This document shows, piece after piece, positions 51,242-60,233 of a DNA stretch of 64,000 bases (its first letter is position 1; every line of letters begins with the position of its first letter). The notes under the pieces are model-generated. The model was given only the letters and a program-made list of their open reading frames with translations. It made no database searches and had not been told where the DNA came from. Both the position numbers and the translations under genes were made by a program. The stretch spans positions 1,054,001-1,118,000 of the forward strand of contig NZ_JASISV010000001.1 in NCBI RefSeq assembly GCF_030063305.1, given 5' to 3'. Source of the stretch: Salinibacterium sp. G-O1 (GTDB taxonomy: Bacteria > Actinomycetota > Actinomycetes > Actinomycetales > Microbacteriaceae).

Positions 51242-52885
51242 ATGCGCTACATCCAGTCGTTGCTGCCCCGCTGGGCCGACTATCGATCGGCCAAACGCAC
51301 GTGGAGAGGGGACCTCCTGGCGGGGGTCACCGTCGGAATCGTCGCGCTTCCCCTTGCGCTGGCGTTTGGGGTCAGCTCGGGAGCGGGCGCGGAGGCCGGA
51401 CTGATCACCGCCATCGTCGCCGGGATCGTCGCCGCCGTATTCGGAGGCTCCAACATCCAGGTGTCCGGTCCGACCGGGGCGATGGTCGTCGTTCTCGGTC
51501 CGATCGTTGCAGCGCACGGTGTTGGAGCGGTGGCGATTGTGAGTGTCATGGCCGGCCTGGTTGTGCTGGTTGCGGGAGCAGCAAAGCTGGGCCGGGTTGT
51601 GTCGTACATCCCGTGGCCGGTGATCGAAGGATTCACCCTCGGGATTGCGGTCATCATCTTTCTGCAACAGGTTCCCGCCGCCGTCGGCTCCCGGCCCGGC
51701 TCCAGCAGCAACGCGTTGGTGGCAGCAGTGCAGTCATTCGAGCAGGTCTCCTGGCCGTCTGTCGTGTGGCCGCTGGGTGTCGTTGCGCTCGTCGCCGCGA
51801 TCATGGTGCTGGCGCCGCGCATCCATCGGCAACTGCCCGGGTCGATCATCGCCATCGTGCTCGTGTCGGCTGCCGCGTCGCTGCTCTCGATTCCGCTGGC
51901 CGAGATCGGTGCGCTGCCAGCGTCGTTGCCGGCACCGAGCCTCCCGGATCTCGACCCGGCCCTCCTGCAGCAGCTGATTGGGCCAGCACTCACTGTCGCC
52001 GCTCTTGCCGCGATCGAGTCGCTGCTGTCGGCCAGGGTCGCCGCATCGATTTCCGATACCGGGCCGTATGACGCCGACCGCGAGCTCGTGGGGCAGGGCC
52101 TCGCGTCGGTGGCATCCGGCTTCTTCGGCGGGATGCCCGCCACCGGCGCAATCGCCAGAACCGCCGTCAACCTCCGATCGGGCGGGCGCACGCGGCTCGC
52201 CGCGATCACCCACTCCCTCGTGCTGCTGGCGGTCGTCTACCTCGCCACCGGTGTGATCTCGCACGTGCCGCTCGCCGCACTCTCCGGGGTGCTCATGGTC
52301 ACCGCCGTCCGCATGATCTCGCTGTCGACGGTGCGTGCTGTCGTCGGTTCGACCCGCTCTGACGCGGCAGTTTTCGTGGTCACCGCAATCGTGACAGTGT
52401 CTGTCGACCTCATCGTGGCGGTGGGAATCGGAATCGCGGTTGCCGCGTTCTTTGCTCTTCGTGCCCTGGCAAAGTCGGGAGGCGTGCACCGCGAGGAACT
52501 CCCGTCACCCTCACGCCGCGGAGACGAGCACATCGCGCTGTTCCGTCTGGACGGTGCGTTGTTCTTCGGTGCTGCCGATCGCGTGCTCGAACGCGTCACC
52601 AGCGTCGACAACGTCATGGTTGTCATTTTGCGTATGTCGCAGCTTCAGGTGCTGGATGCCACGGGAGCGCGAGTTATCACCGAGATGGTGCACGCCCTCG
52701 AGCGCCGCGGCGTGACAGTTCTGATCAAGGGCATCCAACCCGGCCATCTCACGGTGGCTACGCGCGTCGGGGTTATCGGCTCGCTCCGCCACCAGAAGCA
52801 CCTCTTCACGGATTTACCGGCTGCGGTTGAGCACGCCAGGAGTCACGTTGCACGGGAGACGAGAGCGGCTGTCACGCCTCTGTGA
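51242..52885 (+). CDS. SulP-family anion transporter with STAS domain (second copy)
   Basis: Membrane transporter of 547 residues. The N-terminus has the full RGDLLAGVTVGIVALPLALAFGVSSG motif, the helix 3 loop SGPTGAMVVVLGPIV and GFFGGMPATGAIARTAVNLRSG. The STAS domain (about 430-530) carries MSQLQVLDATGARVITEM. It is closer to bicarbonate/sulfate SulPs than the copy at 43169. ATG 51242 follows GTGAGGG; GTG 51233 is an alternative. It is cotranscribed with ArsR and overlaps the convergent CDF gene by 14 bases. Confidence 0.9.
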   Translation: MRYIQSLLPRWADYRSAKRTWRGDLLAGVTVGIVALPLALAFGVSSGAGAEAGLITAIVAGIVAAVFGGSNIQVSGPTGAMVVVLGPIVAAHGVGAVAIVSVMAGLVVLVAGAAKLGRVVSYIPWPVIEGFTLGIAVIIFLQQVPAAVGSRPGSSSNALVAAVQSFEQVSWPSVVWPLGVVALVAAIMVLAPRIHRQLPGSIIAIVLVSAAASLLSIPLAEIGALPASLPAPSLPDLDPALLQQLIGPALTVAALAAIESLLSARVAASISDTGPYDADRELVGQGLASVASGFFGGMPATGAIARTAVNLRSGGRTRLAAITHSLVLLAVVYLATGVISHVPLAALSGVLMVTAVRMISLSTVRAVVGSTRSDAAVFVVTAIVTVSVDLIVAVGIGIAVAAFFALRALAKSGGVHREELPSPSRRGDEHIALFRLDGALFFGAADRVLERVTSVDNVMVVILRMSQLQVLDATGARVITEMVHALERRGVTVLIKGIQPGHLTVATRVGVIGSLRHQKHLFTDLPAAVEHARSHVARETRAAVTPL

Positions 52886-53471
52886 GAAGTGACGCCCGCT
52901 CGGCGCGAGCCGCCTTCCACACCGCCCTCGCAGCATCCGCGTTGAGGAGTCCTATCCCTATGCCGAGGATGATGTCGAGCCAGCCGGTCTGAAGCCAGGC
53001 GGTCAGCAGGGCAACGACGATGATCGCAACATTCGCCAGCGAATCATTACGTGCTGAGAGCCAAGCCGCGCGGGTCAGGCTGCCCGAGTGCTTGCGGTGG
53101 CGTAGCAACAGGAAGGCGCAGGTCAGGTTGATGATCAGAGCGCCGAAGGCGGCAAGAGAGAGTGGGACGACGTCCGGTGGGGTCGGGTTGATTATTTTGA
53201 GCACCGCCATGGCGATTGTCGCGACGGCCGGCAACACAATGACGAACGCGAGCACGCTTCCCACGGTCGCCCGGCGCTGAGCCGACCAGGCGAGCGAAAA
53301 GAAGATGAGCAGATTGATCGACGCGTCTTCGAGAAAATCCACGCTGTCGGCGAGGAGTGACACAGATCCGACCCGTTGAGCGACCACGAACTCCACGCCA
53401 AAGTACGCCAGGTTCAGAATGGCGACGACGAGAACGATCCGCCGGAATCCCGGTGGAGGTGCGGTGGTCAT
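52872..53471 (-). CDS. short cation-diffusion-facilitator-like transporter
   Basis: Membrane protein of 199 residues with five or six helices, related to the CDF family but lacking the C-terminal cytoplasmic domain. Helix 2 has SLLADSVDFLED and helix 5 SARNDSLANVAIIV; the usual HxxxD metal site is altered, with Asn replacing the second His. Zinc or cobalt export is therefore uncertain. The frame is open to 53690; TACGCT and six bases precede ATG 53471, fixing the start and suggesting a leaderless mRNA. Confidence 0.8.
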   Translation of the reverse strand: MTTAPPPGFRRIVLVVAILNLAYFGVEFVVAQRVGSVSLLADSVDFLEDASINLLIFFSLAWSAQRRATVGSVLAFVIVLPAVATIAMAVLKIINPTPPDVVPLSLAAFGALIINLTCAFLLLRHRKHSGSLTRAAWLSARNDSLANVAIIVVALLTAWLQTGWLDIILGIGIGLLNADAARAVWKAARAERASLLTEA

Positions 53472-53529
53472 CTTGACAGCGTAGGAGATGCGGCAGACAC
53501 GTCGCGGGCGACGCTGGCCTGGCCGGCGG

Positions 53530-54783
53530 TTACGGCGCCCCGAGGTTCCTCTCGAGGAATGAATTCCAAAACTTCCCGTCCGGGTCGTATTGCCTGCGCA
53601 GGTCTTTGAAATCGGTGACGCGCGGAAATCGTTCGCGGATAACGTCGGCGTCGAAATTGAAGAGCTTGCCCCAGTGTTGCCGCGGAGCAAATGGGGCGAG
53701 TGCCTCCTCGATCACGCTCGACAGCGCCGCCACCTCAGCCGGGTGCTTCGCCCAGGTGAAACCGATACACAGGACGTCCCGCTCGAAGGCGGGGCTCATC
53801 CACAAGGAATCTGCTGCTGCAGTGCGGATCTCGGAGATCAGCAGGTGCGGCGAAATCTGCGTTCCCAATGTGCGCAGCACCTCCAGCGCCTGCACGCCGT
53901 GCTCACGGCTGACGTAATACTCGCTCTGTAGCTCGTCGCCACCATTGGAGGGCTGCCGGTCGAGCCGGAAATGCGGCATCCGTTCCGACCACGGGCCCGG
54001 CACGCTGGCTCGTTGGTTCACGTTCTCGGGGGCGAGTTCATCCGAGTCGTCGTACCAGGTGCCGCCGAACAGGGTGGGAGCCACCTCGGGATGATCACCC
54101 TCATCCAGCCGTGTCTTGAGCCAGATCTGCATCACGGTAGGACTGCCGAAGTCTGCGAGGAGGCTCACGCTGTACGCGCTGGCCATGACCTCGTCCAGTT
54201 GCTCGAGAACTGTCTCCCATGGCGCGTAGCGGTATACGTCCTGGCGAACGAGATAGCTGGGTTGAAGGTCGAGTGTGACTCGGGTGATGATCCCGAACGC
54301 GCCCAGACCGACGGCGAGTGCGGAGAGGTGCTCGCTTGACCGGTCGATTGTCGTCAGGGATCCGTCCGCCGTCACCAGTTCGACGGCCGAGATGGCCGTG
54401 GACAGGATGCCGTTGCCGTCGCCTGAGCCATGCGTCCCCGTCGCGGTGGCGCCCGCCACCGAGATGTGTGGCAGCGAGCCCGTGTTGTGCACAGCAAAAC
54501 CCTGCGCCTGAAGCGCGCTGATCAGTGCTCCGTAGGTGGTTCCGCCGGTGACGCTGGCGGTCATCGCGGCTGGGTCGATCCGGAGTTCCGGGTCAAGGCC
54601 AGCCAGCGAGATCAGCGTGCCCGGGGTGTCCGCGATGTCGGTGAACGAATGCCGAGTACCGAGCGCCCGGACGCGTGGCGATCGAGCGACCAGATCCTGC
54701 ACCTCGCCGACCGTGGACGGTGCGACGATCGTCTCGGCGCCGTATGTCAGGTTTCCCGCCCAGTTCACGTTCTCGTTAGACAT
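53530..54783 (-). CDS. FAD-dependent alditol/lactone oxidase (AldO / gulonolactone-oxidase-like)
   Basis: VAO-fold oxidase of 417 residues. The N-terminal PCMH domain has ALGTRHSFTDIADTPG, where the His is the covalent FAD site in alditol oxidase, and GTHGSGDGNGILSTAI. The C-terminal substrate domain ends HWGKLFN and FKDLRRQYDPDGKFWNSFLER. Compatible substrates are sugar alcohols such as xylitol or sorbitol, or aldonolactones. ATG 54783 has GGGAGGA upstream. Confidence 0.87.
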   Translation of the reverse strand: MSNENVNWAGNLTYGAETIVAPSTVGEVQDLVARSPRVRALGTRHSFTDIADTPGTLISLAGLDPELRIDPAAMTASVTGGTTYGALISALQAQGFAVHNTGSLPHISVAGATATGTHGSGDGNGILSTAISAVELVTADGSLTTIDRSSEHLSALAVGLGAFGIITRVTLDLQPSYLVRQDVYRYAPWETVLEQLDEVMASAYSVSLLADFGSPTVMQIWLKTRLDEGDHPEVAPTLFGGTWYDDSDELAPENVNQRASVPGPWSERMPHFRLDRQPSNGGDELQSEYYVSREHGVQALEVLRTLGTQISPHLLISEIRTAAADSLWMSPAFERDVLCIGFTWAKHPAEVAALSSVIEEALAPFAPRQHWGKLFNFDADVIRERFPRVTDFKDLRRQYDPDGKFWNSFLERNLGAP

Positions 54784-54919
54784 GCCGATCCTCCCGGTTG
54801 GCTGCAGATTCCGTGGTCGAACGGGGTCGACGTTGGCACCAGCAGCCCCTCAAGGGTAGCCACATCGCGTCGACGGCGGCAGCGCATCTCGAGTCAAGAG
54901 GGTGCGAGAGGATTGGAGC

Positions 54920-55528
54920 ATGGCGCGTGACGCAATTTACGTCGAAATCGAGATCCGGAGCTCGATGGAGCGGGTCTGGCAACTCACCCAGGAGCCGACG
55001 CAGCATCCACGGTGGGATCTGAGGTTCAGCTCAATTACACCGACCGCAGATCTCTCCGGTGGCGGATATCGATTCCGGTATGAGCGGCGCTTACCGTTCC
55101 ACACGATCGCGGGCACCGGCATCTCGCTCGGCGAGCGAAGCAGGCCGGACGGCACTCGAACATCCGCTCTGCGCTTCACGACCCAAGACCGGTTGTCGCC
55201 TCTGGGTGAAGGGCGGGGATACTGGCGATACGTTCCAACAACGGACGGAGTTGTCTTCATCACCGGCTACGACTACGCGCCGGGGTGGGGGCGACTCCTC
55301 GATCGCATCTTTCTGCGTCGATTCATCGGCTGGATGACCGCGTGGAGTTTCGACCGCTTGCGCATCTGGGCCGAGACCGGTGTCCCGCCTGAGAGATGGC
55401 CCCTCGCCTCGATTCTCATGTTTTGGAGAGCCGACAGGCCACGCGCATCTCGATGCCGAAGAATCACACGTCGCGGCCATGCAATGGACAGTTCGCCCGC
55501 GACACTCGGTACTCTCGAAGCCCCATGA
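54920..55528 (+). CDS. SRPBCC-fold (polyketide cyclase/START-like) protein
   Basis: Protein of 202 residues. The first 150 form a START/Bet-v1-like fold (IYVEIEIRSSMERVWQLTQEP, then HPRWDLRFSSI; a later IGWMTAWSFDRLRIWAE helix), which usually binds a hydrophobic ligand. The C-terminal 45 residues are basic and unlike the family core. ATG 54920 has TTGGAG in front. It overlaps the DUF4166 gene by four bases (ATGA), so the two are probably cotranslated. Confidence 0.8.
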   Translation: MARDAIYVEIEIRSSMERVWQLTQEPTQHPRWDLRFSSITPTADLSGGGYRFRYERRLPFHTIAGTGISLGERSRPDGTRTSALRFTTQDRLSPLGEGRGYWRYVPTTDGVVFITGYDYAPGWGRLLDRIFLRRFIGWMTAWSFDRLRIWAETGVPPERWPLASILMFWRADRPRASRCRRITRRGHAMDSSPATLGTLEAP

Positions 55529-56196
55529 CCTCGATCTTCGAAAGCGCGCTCGGTGACGATTTCGCGCGACTGTCTCCGATGATGCAGAAGCGGTTCGGCG
55601 TCGGGCTCGAGCCCGGCTACGCCTGTGTCGGCACAGGAGTGATGTCACGTATTCGGCGGGGTCCATGGTGGGTGGTGCCGTTCCTCTACATCGGCAAGCT
55701 GCGCAACATCCTCATCCCGGATGTCGGCGTGAACGTGCCGTTCACGATCGAGAACTACCCGTATCGCGACCCATTCGGGCGCGAGACTGTAACTTTCGTG
55801 CGCGAGTACCAGGTTCGACAGAAACCGAGCCGATTCGACGCGACCATGATTCTCAGCCAAGGACGCGTGCTCGACTACCTCGGAACCCACCAGCACCTTG
55901 CCGTCGCTCTGGACCTCAACGTGGGCGACGATGGATCTCTCCGGCTCACGTCAAGCGAACAGCGCTTCTATGAGGGTCGTTTCATCGCGTTCCGATTCCC
56001 CATGCTTTTCAGCGGCCGTGCCGAGCTGAACGAAAGTTTCGACGCCGCCGCGGGCGTTTACAGAATCAAGATGGAAGTGCACAACCGGGTATTCGGCTTC
56101 CTCTTCGGCTACGAGGGCGAATTCACCTGCGACTTCCCAGCAGCTATTGACGCTCCTGTTCGGCTGAAACCATTGCGCCACGAGCGGCGCGTTTAG
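55525..56196 (+). CDS. DUF4166-type protein
   Basis: Protein of 223 residues similar to DUF4166 proteins, function unknown. It has no signal peptide; visible segments are FARLSPMMQKRFGV, VPFTIENYPYRDPFGRETVTF and the C-terminal EVHNRVFGFLFGYEGEF. These proteins commonly accompany SRPBCC or lipid-related genes. The start overlaps the SRPBCC gene stop. The 97 bases after it, up to the tRNA, hold nothing I can name. Confidence 0.75.
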   Translation: MTSIFESALGDDFARLSPMMQKRFGVGLEPGYACVGTGVMSRIRRGPWWVVPFLYIGKLRNILIPDVGVNVPFTIENYPYRDPFGRETVTFVREYQVRQKPSRFDATMILSQGRVLDYLGTHQHLAVALDLNVGDDGSLRLTSSEQRFYEGRFIAFRFPMLFSGRAELNESFDAAAGVYRIKMEVHNRVFGFLFGYEGEFTCDFPAAIDAPVRLKPLRHERRV

Positions 56197-56293
56197 CCAG
56201 GTCGATCGAATCACGCTGCAACCTGCTTGCGCTGGAATCACGGGGGCCGCTGGGCGCCTCAGTCAAGCCACTCCGACCAGCACTTTTACACAG

Positions 56294-56365
56294 TGCCCCC
56301 ACGCAGATTCGAACTGCGGCCCCTGCCTCCGGAGGGCAGTGCTCTATCCCCTGAGCTATGGGGGC
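56294..56365 (-). tRNA. tRNA-Arg (CCG)
   Basis: A full 72-base cloverleaf reads on the minus strand from GCCCCCA to TGGGGGC plus discriminator A. Anticodon stem CTGCC/GGCAG holds loop CTCCGGA, so the anticodon is CCG (decodes CGG). The T arm is CGCAG-TTCGAAT-CTGCG; D arm GCTC/GAGC. The 3' CCA is not encoded. Confidence 0.95.
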
Positions 56366-56426
56366 CAGGAGTTCGAGGTCAAGGCTACCAGCGGTATCGC
56401 ATGCTTCAGTTACGTAGTGTGGAGTG

Positions 56427-57086
56427 GTGAGCGAGCCCAGCATCCGTGACATCCTGCGCCACCTTCCGCCGTTCGCGACCGATCTGCCCGATTTCGATAC
56501 GGATGCCGCCCCGGCAGACCCGCTCGAATTGTTCGGTTCGTGGCTGGCCGAGGCCGTCCGCGTCGGCGTGGCGCAGCCGCACGCGATGGTGCTGTCGACC
56601 GCGGGGATGGACGCGACGCCCACCGCCCGCACGCTGCTGTTGAAGGATGTGACGGCCGAGGGGCTCTGGTTCGCGAGCGTCGGCGACAGCCCCAAGGGCC
56701 GCGAGATCGCCGCCAATCCGAGCGTGGCGCTCACGTTCTACTGGCGCGAGCAGGGCAGGCAGGTGCGGGTCACGGGGGAGGCCAACATCGGACCACGGGC
56801 GGTTGCCGAGCTCGACTTTCTGGCGCGGCATCCGACGGCGCGAGCGAATGTGATCGCCGGTCGGCAGAGCGAACCCATGCCCGAGGAGGCGGACGTGCAG
56901 CGCGCTGTCGGCGCCGCGCGCGAGCTGGTGGCGCAGCATCCTGAGACAGTTCCGGACGACTGGAACGCATACCTCGTCAGGCCGGAAACCGTCGAATTCT
57001 GGCAGGCTTCGCGCGAGCGTGACCAGGTGCGGCTCCGGTACTCCCGCACCGCGGAGAGCTGGGCAACGGCGGTGCTCTGGCCGTAA
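56427..57086 (+). CDS. pyridoxamine 5'-phosphate oxidase-family flavoprotein (PdxH-like)
   Basis: Split-barrel FMN protein of 219 residues resembling PNPOx: DPLELFGSWLAEAV, HAMVLSTAGMDATPTARTLLLKD, PKGREIAANPSVALTFYW and RQVRVTGEA all match. However, the RPxxSQIGAWAS segment is changed (ARANVIAGRQS) and the substrate-binding RLHDR near the end reads RERDQ, so PLP synthesis is doubtful; PhzG-like or other oxidase activity is possible. TAGTGT (56415-56420) and six bases precede GTG 56427; GTG 56424 is adjacent. Confidence 0.82.
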   Translation: MSEPSIRDILRHLPPFATDLPDFDTDAAPADPLELFGSWLAEAVRVGVAQPHAMVLSTAGMDATPTARTLLLKDVTAEGLWFASVGDSPKGREIAANPSVALTFYWREQGRQVRVTGEANIGPRAVAELDFLARHPTARANVIAGRQSEPMPEEADVQRAVGAARELVAQHPETVPDDWNAYLVRPETVEFWQASRERDQVRLRYSRTAESWATAVLWP

Positions 57087-57120
57087 CAGAATTCGCCCCC
57101 ACTCATGGGAGGATCGAAGG

Positions 57121-57915
57121 ATGCAAAGAACTGTTACCTCCCGCCTTGAGCTCGACATCAAGGGCACCACCAACATGGTGTTCAGCATTGCTGCTGCACA
57201 GGGTTCGGCCGTGACGTCTGAGCTGCTCAGCTTCGTGCTCGACGGCGAGCCGCAACGCGCGACGGAGCTCACGGATCGCCACGGGACCAGACTGCACACG
57301 TTCGTCTCCGGCCCCGGCCAGATGATCGTCGAATATTCGGCCGACATCGCTGGTCGCTCCGATGCCGCCACCCCGGTAGACCTCGACCTCGTCACGTATC
57401 TGCGCCCCAGTCGTTACTGCGAATCCGACAGCCTCACACCGACCGCGCGATCGGAATTCGCCGGGATCAAAGGCCACGAGCTGCTGCACGCCGTCACGCT
57501 CTGGGTGTGGAACAAGTTGCGGTACGTTCCGGGATCGAGCCTTCCCACCGACGGCGCCGAGCAGACGCTGCTGGCCCGTCGCGGAGTCTGCCGTGACTAC
57601 GCACACCTCGTCATCGCGCTGCTGCGTGCGCTCGACGTGCCCGCCCGGATGGTCGCGGTGTACGCGCCCGGTCTTACCCCCATGGATTTCCACGCGGTCG
57701 CCGAGGCGTACGTCGACGGAGCATGGTGGGTGGTGGATGCCACACGCCTCGCCCCACGCCAGAGCATGGTCCGCATCTCAACGGGGCGCGACGCTGCAGA
57801 CACCGCATTCCTCACCAACCACTGGGCAGACCTCGTGCTCAGCAAGATGAGCGTGCTCGCCATCGTCGACGAGTTGCCCACCGACGACGGCACCGAGCTG
57901 GTTCAGCTCGGCTGA
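57121..57915 (+). CDS. transglutaminase-like (papain-fold) protein
   Basis: Protein of 264 residues. The transglutaminase core has Cys157 in LLARRGVCRDYAHLVIA, His191 in PMDFHAVAEAYVDG and Asp206 in WWVVDATR, so the catalytic triad is intact. The N-terminal 110 residues form the beta-sandwich common in bacterial members. It lacks a signal peptide and is probably a cytoplasmic protease or amidase. ATG 57121 has GGGAGGATCGAAGG ahead. Substrate unknown. Confidence 0.85.
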   Translation: MQRTVTSRLELDIKGTTNMVFSIAAAQGSAVTSELLSFVLDGEPQRATELTDRHGTRLHTFVSGPGQMIVEYSADIAGRSDAATPVDLDLVTYLRPSRYCESDSLTPTARSEFAGIKGHELLHAVTLWVWNKLRYVPGSSLPTDGAEQTLLARRGVCRDYAHLVIALLRALDVPARMVAVYAPGLTPMDFHAVAEAYVDGAWWVVDATRLAPRQSMVRISTGRDAADTAFLTNHWADLVLSKMSVLAIVDELPTDDGTELVQLG

Positions 57916-57920
57916 CGCCG

Positions 57921-58538
57921 CTATCCCAGCGCGTCGGCGGCAGCGCCGATGATCGGCACGGCGTCCCGGTCGCCGAAGAAAGCGATGGATGTCGCGGTCA
58001 GCCAGAACTTGCCCGGGAAGGCCTGGGCGGATGAGCCGAGGTCTCCCTTGTCGAAGTAACCGTCGGGGCCGAAGCTCGACACCGGCGTGCTGCTCGCGGC
58101 GAGAAATGCCTTGCGGTTGGCGATCGACTCGGCGTCGAGCTTGGCCACAGACACGTCGATGGTGTCGCCGCTGGACTGGTTCATCCACCGGCAGGCCAGT
58201 CCGTTGGCCGCCACAGCCTGACCCGCAAGCGAACCGCCGAGCGGAACAAAACCGTCGATAAGGCCGAAGTTGGGGTTGAAGTCGTACATCTGCTGGGGGC
58301 TGATGAGGTCGTTACATGAGACGCCGACTGGTTCACCGGTCTCGACGTGCGCACCGGGGGTGGGCTCCGGAACCGCTGTTGCCGTTGCCGTTGCCGTCGC
58401 CGATGTCGTCGCACTCGCGGAGGGCTTGGGCGTCGGGGTCGCCGTCGACGCTGTGTCAGTTGGCGAACCGCAGGCGGACAGCGCCAGCATTGCGGAGAGT
58501 AGGGGAACAGTGATCAGGAGCATACGGCGAGCGGACAT
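57921..58538 (-). CDS. lipoprotein of the DUF3558 type
   Basis: Exported lipoprotein of 205 residues. The signal peptide ends in LSAC (Cys23), a clear lipobox, followed by a Thr/Ser/Pro/Ala-rich linker (24-65) and a compact domain with one disulfide pair possible ([14 protein letters not shown] and [11 protein letters not shown]), in the manner of DUF3558 proteins of mycobacteria and relatives. Role unknown. CACAAT lies six bases before ATG 58538, and the gene diverges from argS. Confidence 0.78.
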   Translation of the reverse strand: MSARRMLLITVPLLSAMLALSACGSPTDTASTATPTPKPSASATTSATATATATAVPEPTPGAHVETGEPVGVSCNDLISPQQMYDFNPNFGLIDGFVPLGGSLAGQAVAANGLACRWMNQSSGDTIDVSVAKLDAESIANRKAFLAASSTPVSSFGPDGYFDKGDLGSSAQAFPGKFWLTATSIAFFGDRDAVPIIGAAADALG

Positions 58539-58571
58539 TGCCCCATTGTGCCCCAGCTAAACTTGTTTCTC

Positions 58572-60230
58572 GTGAACCCCGCCGATCTCTCCGCAGCCTT
58601 GTTAACCGTAGTGACGGCAATCTCCACCGCCCGTGGGGGCACCCGCGAGCTCACCGTCGACGACCTGCTGCTTGAGCGCCCGCGTAATCGGGATCACGGC
58701 GACTGGGCATCCAACATCGCCATGAAGCTCGCGAAGTCGCTGGGTGTAAGCCCCCGGGAGCTCGCCGACGAGATCGCGGTCGAGGCTGCACAGCTCGCCG
58801 GTGTTGCGTCGGTTGACGTCGCAGGGCCCGGCTTCATCAACATCACACTGGATGCCGCTGCCGCCGGGGCGCTCGCGAAGACCATCGTCGAGCAGGCCGA
58901 CGCGTACGGTCGCGGCGATCTCTACGACGGCATCGCCATCAACCTCGAATTCGTCTCGGCAAACCCGACAGGACCGATTCACATCGGTGGCGTGCGCTGG
59001 GCCGCCGTGGGCGACAGCCTCGCGCGAATCTTCCAGTCGCAGGGCGGAATCGTCACGCGCGAGTACTACTTCAACGATCACGGTGCGCAGATCGACCGGT
59101 TCGCTCGCAGCCTGCTCGCCTCGTTCCTGGGTGAGCCCGCCCCGGAGGACGGCTACGGCGGGGCGTACATCTCCGACATCGCCGCGCGAGTGCTCGCCAC
59201 CTATCCCGGAACGCTCGAGAGGATCCCGCGCGCCGAACAGCAGGAGCTGTTCAGGGCCGTCGGTGTGGAGCTGATGTTTGGCGACATCAAGGCCGCCCTG
59301 CACGAATTCGGCGTTAAGTTTGACGTCTACTTCCACGAGAACGAGCTGCACGAGAGCGGTGCCGTCGAAAAGGCAATCCAGCGCTTGCGTGATCTTGGTG
59401 CGATTTATGAGGCGGATGGCGCCACCTGGTTCCGGTCGACTGACTACGGCGACGACAAGGACCGTGTCGTCATCAAGAGCGATGGCGAATTCGGCTACAT
59501 TTCCGGCGATCTCGCCTACTACCTGAACAAGCGCGAGCGCGGCTTCGAGCGCAACTTCATCATGCTCGGCGCCGACCACCACGGGTATGTCAAGCGGCTG
59601 ATGGCGATGACGAAGGCGTTCGGCGACGAGCCTTACGTCAACCTCGAACTGCTCATCGGCCAGATGGTGAACCTGGTTCGCGACGGCGAACCGATGCGCA
59701 TGTCGAAGCGCGCGGGCACCGTCGTCACCCTCGAAGACCTCGTGGAGGCCGTGGGAGTGGATGCCGGTCGCTATGCCCTCGTGCGCAGCTCGATCGACTC
59801 GCAGGTCGACATCGACCTCGATCTCTGGGGCCGCAAGACCAACGACAACCCCGTGTTCTACGTGCAGTACGCACACGCTCGCACCCATTCCGTGGCCCGT
59901 AACGCCGAGGCATCCGGTGTCGACCGCAGCGTTTTTGAGGCGAGCCTGCTCTCTGACGAGACGGAAAGCATCCTGCTGGGCGTGCTCGCAGAGTTCCCAA
60001 GGGTGGTGCGTCAGGCCGCTGAACTCCGGGAGCCGCACCGCATCGCGCGGTACAGCGAGCAGCTGGCCGGCGCCTACCACCGCTGGTACGACGCGTGCCG
60101 CGTCACGCCGCTCGCCGACGATGCCGTTGATGATGTGCACCGCACGCGGCTCTGGCTGAACGATGCGGTCGGTCAGGTCCTGCGCAGCAGCCTCGGACTT
60201 CTCGGTGTCAGCGCTCCGGAGCGGATGTAG
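58572..60230 (+). CDS. argS: arginyl-tRNA synthetase
   Basis: Class I aminoacyl-tRNA synthetase of 552 residues charging tRNA-Arg. The HIGH motif is in [13 protein letters not shown] and the KMSK motif reads [13 protein letters not shown]; the N-terminal Add1 domain and C-terminal anticodon-binding DALR domain are present. TAAACT (58558-58563) lies eight bases before GTG 58572, so the mRNA is likely leaderless; GTG 58548 would start upstream of the promoter. A tRNA-Arg gene lies 2.2 kb upstream. Confidence 0.97.
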   Translation: MNPADLSAALLTVVTAISTARGGTRELTVDDLLLERPRNRDHGDWASNIAMKLAKSLGVSPRELADEIAVEAAQLAGVASVDVAGPGFINITLDAAAAGALAKTIVEQADAYGRGDLYDGIAINLEFVSANPTGPIHIGGVRWAAVGDSLARIFQSQGGIVTREYYFNDHGAQIDRFARSLLASFLGEPAPEDGYGGAYISDIAARVLATYPGTLERIPRAEQQELFRAVGVELMFGDIKAALHEFGVKFDVYFHENELHESGAVEKAIQRLRDLGAIYEADGATWFRSTDYGDDKDRVVIKSDGEFGYISGDLAYYLNKRERGFERNFIMLGADHHGYVKRLMAMTKAFGDEPYVNLELLIGQMVNLVRDGEPMRMSKRAGTVVTLEDLVEAVGVDAGRYALVRSSIDSQVDIDLDLWGRKTNDNPVFYVQYAHARTHSVARNAEASGVDRSVFEASLLSDETESILLGVLAEFPRVVRQAAELREPHRIARYSEQLAGAYHRWYDACRVTPLADDAVDDVHRTRLWLNDAVGQVLRSSLGLLGVSAPERM

Positions 60231-60233
60231 CTC

